A stretch of DNA of 5,012 nucleotides from an uncultured Lachnospiraceae bacterium (lineage in GTDB: Bacteria > Bacillota > Clostridia > Lachnospirales > Lachnospiraceae): contig CAMJWQ010000266.1 of the NCBI GenBank assembly GCA_946409475.1, positions 1 through 5,012 of the forward strand. The letters run 5' to 3'. A model generated the notes under the pieces. It was not told the DNA's origin. It made no database searches and saw nothing but the letters and a program-made list of their open reading frames with translations. This document shows, piece by piece, positions 1-5,012 of the stretch; the stretch's first letter is position 1; each line of letters starts with the position of its first letter. A program made the translations under genes and the position numbers.

Positions 1-48
1 TTATGATATTTATTTTTTATTATATTATATGGTCTTATTCTTATAATA

Positions 49-1815
49 CTACTTTATGTATTCAGCCTCCCTCTTTTTCCTTTCAAACTGCATATAATAT
101 AAATCATGATAAATTCCTCCCTGCTTTTTCAGCAATTCCTCATGAGTGCCCGTTTCTTCAATCCCCTTTTCCGTTAATACGATTATTTTTTCCGCATTTC
201 TTATGGTGGATAATCGATGGGCAATTACAAAAGTGGTTCTGTTTTTTGCAAGCTCTTCTAAGGATTGCTGTACTATTTTTTCGCTCTCGTTATCCAGGGC
301 GGAAGTTGCTTCATCAAATATTAATATGGGAGGATTTTTTAAAAATACCCTGGCAATGGACAAACGCTGTTTTTGTCCGCCTGATAATTTAATACCCCTT
401 TGTCCGATATCCGTATAATACCCCTCCGGAAACTCTGTGATAAAAGTATGGGCATTTGCTCTTTTAGCCGCCTCCACCACTTCTTCGTCCGTAGCTTCGG
501 GTTTTCCGTATCGAATGTTTTCCATAATAGTCCCTGCAAATAAGTAAACATCCTGCTGAACAATTCCAATATTATCTCTTAGATTTTTCAGCTTCATATC
601 GCGGATATCCATATTATCTATCATTATTCTGCCGTCATTCACATCATAGAACCTGGGCAAAAGGCTTAACAGGGTGGTTTTACCGGCCCCTGATGATCCC
701 ACTATGGCAATGTATTCCCCCTCCTTTACATGCAGGTCAATATGACTTAATACAGTTTGCGCCTTATCCTCATAGCCAAAGGATACATTATCAAAAACAA
801 TCTCTCCCTTTAAGGCAGTTACCGCAACTGCATCCTTTTTATCCTTGATATCCGGTTCCACACCTAAAATCTCAAGAAATCTTTCAAAGCCCGTATATCC
901 GTTCTGGAACTGTTCCGTAAAATTAATAAGCTTTTTAATGGGCTCCGTAAAATTACTGATATAAAGTAAAAATGTAATTAAATCGGTGGTTTTTACACTT
1001 CCCTCCACCATAAAAAAAGCTCCTGTTATAATAATGCTCACACTCATTAAGGAAAGCAGGGCCGTAAGACCGGAGTGATAGCCGCTCATATAACGGTAGC
1101 TTTCTCTTTTACTGTCTACGAACCTGTTATTGCCCTGATTGAATTTTCCCAACTCTATTTCCTCATTGGCAAAGGATTTTACGACCCTTATTCCTGACAG
1201 GTTATCTTCAATCTGCCCATTAATATCGGCTATTCTTTCTCTGTTTCTCTTAAAGGCTTTTTTCATCCTGCGGTTAAAGTAAGAAGCATATATCATAATT
1301 AACGGTATGAAAAACAAAACTACCAAGGACATTTTTACATTAATACCAAACAGGATAACCAGGGAACCGATTATTTTCATGGCTGAAATCAGCAAATCCT
1401 CAGGGCCATGATGTAACAACTCACTGATATCAAACAGATCGGAGGTAATTCTGGACAGCAGATGACCAACCTTTTGGTTATCAAAAAAGGAGAAGGAAAG
1501 CTTTTGGTAATGGGCAAATATCTCCGCACGCATGTCGGCTTCCATTTTGGCTCCCATAATATGTCCGTAATAGGCAATAAAAACATTGCAAAGCCCTTCC
1601 ACCACAACCAGAAAAATCAATATGGCTCCCAGCTTTATAATGACGGATATCACCATATCCTTATCAAAATAGATCACTTCATTTGTGATATAACGGATAA
1701 TAAGGGGTATTGCCAGGGTGGCGGCCGCTCCTGTTAAGGCAAAGAGCATATCCAGTAAAAACAATACCTTGTAAGGTTTGTAATAGTTGACTAATTTTTT
1801 CCACTTCTTTTCCAT
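49..1815 (-). CDS. Half-size ABC exporter: fused transmembrane and ATP-binding domains (MsbA/BmrA-like)
   Basis: This 588-residue protein is an ATP-driven membrane exporter that should work as a dimer; the family moves drugs, lipids or peptides outward, but the substrate here cannot be read from sequence. The membrane domain covers about residues 1-310, with hydrophobic spans near 16-38, 57-79, 140-160, 162-180, 248-270 and 277-300. The ATPase domain follows from about 337: A-loop Y348, Walker A G373-T380 (GSSGAGKT), Q-loop Q421, signature LSGGQ 477-481, Walker B ILIFDE with catalytic E502, D-loop SALD 505-508 and switch H533. All catalytic residues are present, so a homodimer is plausible; a partner gene could lie beyond the left edge. 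The length is normal for the family. The reading frame stays open upstream to a TTG at 1899, but ATG at 1815 is preferred: it has a GGGGAG site 8 bases upstream, and the extra 28 residues do not look like a transporter start. It stands apart from the upstream operon by 258 bases. Confidence 0.95.
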   Translation of the reverse strand: MEKKWKKLVNYYKPYKVLFLLDMLFALTGAAATLAIPLIIRYITNEVIYFDKDMVISVIIKLGAILIFLVVVEGLCNVFIAYYGHIMGAKMEADMRAEIFAHYQKLSFSFFDNQKVGHLLSRITSDLFDISELLHHGPEDLLISAMKIIGSLVILFGINVKMSLVVLFFIPLIMIYASYFNRRMKKAFKRNRERIADINGQIEDNLSGIRVVKSFANEEIELGKFNQGNNRFVDSKRESYRYMSGYHSGLTALLSLMSVSIIITGAFFMVEGSVKTTDLITFLLYISNFTEPIKKLINFTEQFQNGYTGFERFLEILGVEPDIKDKKDAVAVTALKGEIVFDNVSFGYEDKAQTVLSHIDLHVKEGEYIAIVGSSGAGKTTLLSLLPRFYDVNDGRIMIDNMDIRDMKLKNLRDNIGIVQQDVYLFAGTIMENIRYGKPEATDEEVVEAAKRANAHTFITEFPEGYYTDIGQRGIKLSGGQKQRLSIARVFLKNPPILIFDEATSALDNESEKIVQQSLEELAKNRTTFVIAHRLSTIRNAEKIIVLTEKGIEETGTHEELLKKQGGIYHDLYYMQFERKKREAEYIK

Positions 1816-1823
1816 AATTTTTT

Positions 1824-1829
1824 CTCCCC
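1824..1829 (-). promoter_or_regulatory. Ribosome binding site of the ABC exporter
   Basis: GGGGAG on the minus strand lies 8 bases before the ATG at 1815, separated by an A-rich spacer. It decides the start codon, because the longer open frame back to the TTG at 1899 has no comparable purine-rich site. Confidence 0.75.
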
Positions 1830-1857
1830 GGTTTATTTTTATAAAATGAATATAGGA

Positions 1858-1893
1858 TGTAATAGATAAAAGAATGCCTCTTATCCTATTACA
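1858..1893 (-). repeat. Inverted repeat / predicted leader hairpin B upstream of the ABC exporter
   Basis: The arms TGTAATAG (1858-1865) and CTATTACA (1886-1893) are perfect complements. The pairing continues inward, after one bulged base at 1885, with ATAA (1866-1869) and TTAT (1881-1884) and three more pairs (1870-1872 with 1878-1880). One of these three is a G-U pair that exists only in minus-strand RNA; it is an A-C mismatch on the plus strand. As RNA this makes an 8 + 7 pair stem with a 5-base loop, about 43 bases upstream of the start codon. No run of U follows, so it is not a usual intrinsic terminator. It could be an operator for a repressor or an RNA element in the leader. Confidence 0.6.
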
Positions 1894-1940
1894 CCCCAAT
1901 ATTTACATATGCCACTTTATTATCGTTTTATAACAGCTGT

Positions 1941-1963
1941 GATTACACTGTTTTTATGTAATC
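1941..1963 (-). repeat. Inverted repeat A (GATTACA-N9-TGTAATC) in the exporter leader
   Basis: GATTACA (1941-1947) and TGTAATC (1957-1963) are perfect 7-base complements separated by 9 bases. The dyad lies about 20 bases downstream of the predicted transcription start, where a bound repressor could block the promoter. Its half-site is the same as that of the inverted repeat at 1858-1893. A competing hairpin, AACAG (1932-1936) with CTGTT (1948-1952), overlaps it, so an RNA structure is also possible. No regulator gene is present in the window. Confidence 0.5.
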
Positions 1964-1988
1964 CATATTCCCATGAATGATTATCAGT

Positions 1989-2017
1989 ATTTTACAATAT
2001 AAATTATAATTTTTCAA
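1989..2017 (-). promoter_or_regulatory. Predicted sigma-A-type promoter of the ABC exporter
   Basis: On the minus strand, TTGAAA (2017-2012) is a 5/6 match to the -35 box. It is followed by exactly 17 bases and then TAAAAT (1994-1989), a 5/6 match to the -10 box. The spacer is almost all A/T. Transcription would start near 1982, giving a leader of about 165 bases that contains both inverted repeats. A weaker alternative is TGTAAT (1947-1942), 17 bases, GATAAT (1924-1919), whose -35 box is poor. A+T-rich DNA yields chance matches, so this remains a prediction. Confidence 0.55.
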
Positions 2018-2073
2018 GTAGTACATAACAGATGTTGGTAATACAGCAGCTACCGTTCGATTTCTCTAAACTA

Positions 2074-3300
2074 TCAGCTAATTTGTTTGCGACTATATTC
2101 GTAATATATCATCGGCAGCAAAATAATTGCCAGAATGCCGTACATTATCAGCAAAACAGGAACTGCGCCGACTATTTTTCCCCCGAATCGGTACAGTTCA
2201 AAGTAACTAAGGGCATTACTTACCTGCAGCAAACGATCCGGCAACACCCCAAGCACCTTACTGATAACCGGACCCTCCATTCCTCCAATAAAGGATGGGA
2301 GAAAGATGAGCGCGAAGGGGACAATTACCGCTATAACGGTTGACCTTGTTTTAGCGGATACCAGCATCGTCAAAAATGCCATGAATAAGCATCCCAAATA
2401 GCCGCCAGCTACAATTAATAGATATTCCTGCCATAGTGTGATATTATAAAAGCTCTTCCAGCCTGCCATATCCGCCTGTATAGGACAGCCGGCGCCATCT
2501 ATTCCCAGATAAAGGAATACAATGCAGGAATATAAAAAAACTGTTACCCAATACACCGCGGTTACTATGTAAAATCCTGCCTTTATCTTTGCCGTCACAG
2601 CTTTATTTCTTCCATAAAACGAAGTGAAAAAAACCGCATCGGACTTCCATTGAAATTCACCGGAAAAAACACCTGCTACAAGGTACCCCAGAATCAGCAT
2701 CGTTATCATAATAATTGTAGGAGAATACTGAAACAGCCGATGCCACCCCTCTGAATAATCATAGATAAATGGCGTATCAAGAGCTTCATACCGATTCAGC
2801 AGGTAACTTTTTTCCGCGTCGGAAAACTGATCCTTCGCTTCTTCATCCAGCCATGATTGTAAAAGAACGATTCTGTTCTGATAAAAATTCTTAGCATCAT
2901 CAGTGGTTAAGCTGTCTGCTTTATAATAATTATACTCCCGAAATCCATCTGCATAGGCATAATTCAAAAGGTCCCGAATATCACTAAATCCCTGCTTCCA
3001 GCTATATGCAATATCATTTTGTCTGTAATCATTTGATTGTGCTTCAGGTGTGGAAGCAATTCTCCCATTTTCTTCAATGACCGCACGTATTTTTTCTTCA
3101 TCAAGAAGGCCCGCCCATTCTTTTTTCACAGATCGCAACTGCCTGACAGCTGAAAACCCGGTTTCTGTAACTCCGCTGTTGTTCACATAGGTCACACCTG
3201 CCGCAAGCCAACAGGTGATTCCCAGCACCACCAGCAATAAGAGAATTGCAAATTTACTGCCGGTTCTTGAAAAAACCTTCTTAATCTCATATTTCATCAT
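2074..3300 (-). CDS. ABC-2-like transporter permease with large extracytoplasmic domain
   Basis: This 408-residue membrane protein is the likely channel subunit for the ATPase encoded just upstream. It has a short basic N-terminus (MMKYEIKKVF), a first span at about 17-38, a long hydrophilic stretch at about 39-192, and then a bundle of spans near 194-213, 241-266, 291-314, 319-340 and 375-400, ending in a short charged tail. This layout, with span 1 split from the rest by a big outside domain, is common in ABC-2-type permeases of Firmicutes. The outside part is rich in charged and aromatic residues and has no cysteine. The open frame runs further back, to 3414, but that part lies inside the ATPase gene. 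The start at 3300 is chosen for its GGAAGG site 8 bases upstream and for the typical permease N-terminus; the adjacent second ATG (3297) is also possible. It overlaps the ATPase gene by 14 bases, suggesting coupled translation. The substrate is unknown. Confidence 0.88.
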   Translation of the reverse strand: MMKYEIKKVFSRTGSKFAILLLLVVLGITCWLAAGVTYVNNSGVTETGFSAVRQLRSVKKEWAGLLDEEKIRAVIEENGRIASTPEAQSNDYRQNDIAYSWKQGFSDIRDLLNYAYADGFREYNYYKADSLTTDDAKNFYQNRIVLLQSWLDEEAKDQFSDAEKSYLLNRYEALDTPFIYDYSEGWHRLFQYSPTIIMITMLILGYLVAGVFSGEFQWKSDAVFFTSFYGRNKAVTAKIKAGFYIVTAVYWVTVFLYSCIVFLYLGIDGAGCPIQADMAGWKSFYNITLWQEYLLIVAGGYLGCLFMAFLTMLVSAKTRSTVIAVIVPFALIFLPSFIGGMEGPVISKVLGVLPDRLLQVSNALSYFELYRFGGKIVGAVPVLLIMYGILAIILLPMIYYEYSRKQIS

Positions 3301-4174
3301 CGCCAGCACCTTCCTTTTCTCCAAAATAATACAGGAAAACATCCTCCAATGCGGCTTCTTCCAAAATAGCATCCGCATTAGGCCTTTTCTCTGATAAAAT
3401 CCGCATCCGGACACCCTGCGGTACCGTTTTCACATTCGATACCTTATAATTTTTCAGATAATGTCCCATTTCCGCCCTTGGAACAAGCAGACTCCATGCC
3501 CGTTCCGGCATAGAAGAAATAATGTTTTCCGGCGTATCTGCAAGGGTAATGCTTCCCTCCTTCATAAGAAGTATTTCATTTGCTATATATTCCACATCCG
3601 AAACGATGTGGGTGGATAAAAGCACCAGGCGGTCTTGTGAAAGCTCACTGATGAGATTGCGAAAACGGATTCGCTCATTCGGATCAAGACCCGCCGTCGG
3701 TTCATCTAAAATCAAAATTTTCGGGTCGTTCAGCATAGCCTGTACAATCCCTGCTCTGCGCTTCATTCCCCCTGAAAGTTTCTTCATTTTTTTATTCTTT
3801 ACTCCGGAAAGACCAACCTGTTTCAATAAGGTTTCCGCACGTTTCTTTGCGGCCGCAGGGCGGATCCCTTTGATGGAGGCTATATACAGCAGGTAATCAT
3901 ATACGGTAAAATCCGGATAATAGCCGAAGTCCTGAGGAAGATATCCCAATAATTTCCGGTATTCTCCGCCCATTTCAAAAATGTCCTTCCCATCCCAGGT
4001 AATGGTACCGGAAGAAGGCCTTACAAGCGTACAGAGCATGCGCATGAGAGTCGTTTTCCCGGCACCATTTATACCAAGGAGCCCATAGACACCATTTCCC
4101 ATTGTACAGGAAACCCGATTTACTGCTTTGGTATCCTGAAAATCTTTTGTAAGTAAGCTTATCTTTAATTCCAC
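3287..4174 (-). CDS. ABC transporter ATP-binding protein (ABC-2 type, NatA/CcmA-like)
   Basis: This 295-residue cytosolic ATPase should power the permease encoded next to it. Motifs in order: Walker A G34-T41 (GINGAGKT), Q-loop Q81 within LPQDFGYYP, signature LSGGM 133-137 followed by KRRAGIVQAML, Walker B ILILDE with catalytic E158, D-loop AGLDP 161-165, and switch H189 in LLSTHI. Residues from about 205 to the end form the C-terminal extension usual in this class, closing with ALEDVFLYYFGE. All catalytic residues are intact and the length is normal. The start is GTG, not ATG; it is supported by a strong GGGAGGTGA site 7 bases upstream and by the immediate onset of the ABC fold (MELKISLLTKDF). 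The gene overlaps the 3' end of the preceding membrane-protein gene by 10 bases and the start of the permease by 14 bases. Confidence 0.95.
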   Translation of the reverse strand: MELKISLLTKDFQDTKAVNRVSCTMGNGVYGLLGINGAGKTTLMRMLCTLVRPSSGTITWDGKDIFEMGGEYRKLLGYLPQDFGYYPDFTVYDYLLYIASIKGIRPAAAKKRAETLLKQVGLSGVKNKKMKKLSGGMKRRAGIVQAMLNDPKILILDEPTAGLDPNERIRFRNLISELSQDRLVLLSTHIVSDVEYIANEILLMKEGSITLADTPENIISSMPERAWSLLVPRAEMGHYLKNYKVSNVKTVPQGVRMRILSEKRPNADAILEEAALEDVFLYYFGEKEGAGDDEI

Positions 4175-4926
4175 GATGGATTCACCTCCCAGATGATTTC
4201 ACAACATTTTTGCATCTTTCGGATACTGTAACCCAGGTAAAGTATCGAGGCTGCCAGCAGCCCTCCCCAGATGGGCACGGAAACAGCAGCATAAATATTC
4301 TCATCCAGTAAAATCAATACCCATATAGCAACCCATACCATGCAGAAAAGTAAAGCCATATATTCGGATCCCAGTCTGGTACTGCATAAAGTCCGAAAGC
4401 AGATACAACAGGTCACATTAAACGGAATAAAAAACTGAATCAATATTTCTCCCACTGTCAGTCTGCCGGTAACCGATACGGCAGCGAAAAACGAACTCAA
4501 GAGCAGTAGATCAACAGCAGCAAAAATTATCATTCGGGCGGCATATACCTGCCGCAGAGAATAGTAAGCCGTACATTCAATTTCTGCGGAAGCGCTGCTT
4601 CGATTCTTCCAAAATTCCGGGACAATCAGTATGACAAACAACGAAGCAATGATGCCCATGCTTCTCTGAATATAAATATTACTTTCTGTTATTTGTAAAA
4701 TCCACCACAAAGCTGCCAGAATGAGTCCTTGCAGAACCCACCACCGTTTATGGATATATCGGCCCTGTTGGTAAATAAACTCCGGATATGACAGAAAGTG
4801 CTCTGTTTCACTTTCACAAAAAGCCTTCTTTGACCTCTGAACAGCTTCCTTAATTTTGCATTCATTCTGATAATCTGCCAATGCTTCATGGGAATAGCTT
4901 CTAATTTTTTTCTCTAACGAACTCAT
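4165..4926 (-). CDS. Six-span membrane protein between sigma factor and ABC genes; possible anti-sigma factor or second permease
   Basis: I do not recognise a named family for this 253-residue protein. Residues 1-60 are hydrophilic and highly charged, probably cytosolic and helical. About six hydrophobic spans follow, near 62-79, 88-104, 131-151, 159-178, 188-207 and 210-233, with a basic loop at 105-130 (WKNRSS... YYSLRQVYAAR). There are ten cysteines, including a cluster at 173, 174, 176 and 181 inside or beside a membrane span, but no HxxxCxxC zinc motif of the classical anti-sigma domain. It starts 2 bases after the sigma-factor stop, behind an AAGGGGG site 7 bases upstream, and overlaps the ATPase gene by 10 bases. 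Being encoded directly after a sigma factor suggests a membrane-bound partner that restrains it through the N-terminal segment. The alternative is a second permease subunit, as in lantibiotic-immunity transporters that pair one ATPase with two small six-span proteins. Coding status is firm; function is inferred only from context. Confidence 0.85.
   Translation of the reverse strand: MSSLEKKIRSYSHEALADYQNECKIKEAVQRSKKAFCESETEHFLSYPEFIYQQGRYIHKRWWVLQGLILAALWWILQITESNIYIQRSMGIIASLFVILIVPEFWKNRSSASAEIECTAYYSLRQVYAARMIIFAAVDLLLLSSFFAAVSVTGRLTVGEILIQFFIPFNVTCCICFRTLCSTRLGSEYMALLFCMVWVAIWVLILLDENIYAAVSVPIWGGLLAASILYLGYSIRKMQKCCEIIWEVNPSWN
4182..4190 (-). promoter_or_regulatory. Ribosome binding site deciding the GTG start of the ABC ATPase
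   Basis: GGGAGGTGA on the minus strand is a near-perfect Shine-Dalgarno sequence ending 7 bases before the GTG at 4174. It lies inside the last codons of the upstream membrane-protein gene, so ribosomes finishing that gene can restart here. It is what justifies calling a GTG start. Confidence 0.8.
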
Positions 4927-4928
4927 TT

Positions 4929-5012
4929 CTAATCCCCCTTTCCAAGATAATCACCCAAAATTTCTTTAGATTTTTTAATTCTGTATTTTACCAATGAAAG
5001 TCCAATTCCTAA
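4929..5012 (-). CDS. Sigma-70-family RNA polymerase sigma factor, C-terminal end (partial, runs off the window)
   Basis: Only the last 27 codons and a TAG stop lie in the window, in an open frame that reaches the right edge. The peptide begins LGIGLSLVKYRIKKSKEIL, which fits the end of sigma region 4: the second helix of the helix-turn-helix that reads the -35 box, with the usual pattern LGI-x(4)-VK-x-R-x(5)-L. A hydrophilic tail of eight residues follows. Sigma factors of this type are small ECF-like or related regulators that direct RNA polymerase to a few promoters, often including their own. The stop codon is 2 bases before the start of the membrane-protein gene, whose ribosome site sits in the sigma-factor tail, so the two are surely in one operon. 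Regions 2 and 3 are not visible, so the subclass cannot be stated; another helix-turn-helix protein is the less likely alternative. Confidence 0.75.
   Translation of the reverse strand, partial: LGIGLSLVKYRIKKSKEILGDYLGKGD

Noticed and set aside
23..48. Possible terminator after the exporter gene: TATTATA and TATAATA arms
   Set aside because: The stem is only A-T pairs and the loop is 12 bases, with no clean U run; this is expected by chance in such A+T-rich DNA.
3..418. Plus-strand open frames over the end of the exporter gene
   Set aside because: They are antisense to the Walker B and H-loop region of a clear ABC exporter and have no translation signals.
1721..1728. GCGGCCGC octamer, found also at 3849-3856
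   Set aside because: Both copies fall in alanine-coding stretches of transporter genes; no repeat or junction surrounds them, so they look coincidental.
1816..1899. N-terminal extension of the exporter from a TTG start at 1899
   Set aside because: The added residues lie in the hairpin region, have no ribosome site and do not match the usual start of the family; the ATG at 1815 has one.
1932..1955. Small hairpin AACAG/CTGTT followed by T residues on the plus strand
   Set aside because: No plus-strand gene ends here, the stem is short and bulged, and it overlaps the better dyad at 1941-1963.
2032..2343. Plus-strand open frame of 103 codons at the end of the permease gene
   Set aside because: It lies largely antisense to the permease, has no good ribosome site, and its product has no domain-like pattern.
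3301..3414. N-terminal extension of the permease by 38 codons
   Set aside because: It overlaps the 3' end of the ATPase gene by much more than needed, and a good ribosome site precedes the ATG at 3300.
3522..3896. Plus-strand open frame of 124 codons inside the ABC ATPase gene
   Set aside because: It is antisense to strongly conserved ABC motifs; the frame stays open because of the codon pattern of the real gene.

Overview
The window reads as chromosomal DNA of an A+T-rich, low-GC Gram-positive anaerobe, most likely a clostridium or Lachnospiraceae-type Firmicute. This rests on base composition, strong purine-rich Shine-Dalgarno sites, protein style, and a tightly packed sigma factor / membrane protein / ABC transporter operon of the kind common in that group. 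The genus cannot be fixed from the sequence alone. Every supported gene lies on the minus strand, so the window is transcribed from its right end to its left end.

Right part (5012 down to 2074) is one compact operon that starts outside the window. In transcription order it holds: the last 27 codons of a sigma-70-family sigma factor; a 253-residue membrane protein with a charged cytosolic N-terminus and about six membrane spans; a 295-residue ABC ATPase with all catalytic motifs; and a 408-residue ABC-2-like permease with a large extracytoplasmic domain. Two gene junctions overlap (10 and 14 bases) and one has a gap of 2 bases, so translation is probably coupled. A reasonable inference is a signalling and transport module: the sigma factor drives the operon, the membrane protein may restrain it, and the ATPase plus permease form the transporter. 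The signal and the substrate are unknown.

Middle part (2073 to 1816) is a 258-base intergenic region. It has no convincing terminator for the upstream operon. It has a good sigma-A-like promoter (TTGAAA, 17 bases, TAAAAT) and two inverted repeats built on the same half-site, TGTAAT/ATTACA. Both repeats lie downstream of the promoter, in the expected leader of the next gene, and could be operators or RNA hairpins.

Left part (1815 to 49) is a complete 588-residue half-size ABC exporter of the MsbA/BmrA-like type (membrane domain fused to ATPase) with all nucleotide-binding motifs intact. Positions 48 to 1 are A+T-rich with no feature that can be supported. The second transporter probably has its own promoter, but read-through from the upstream operon is possible.
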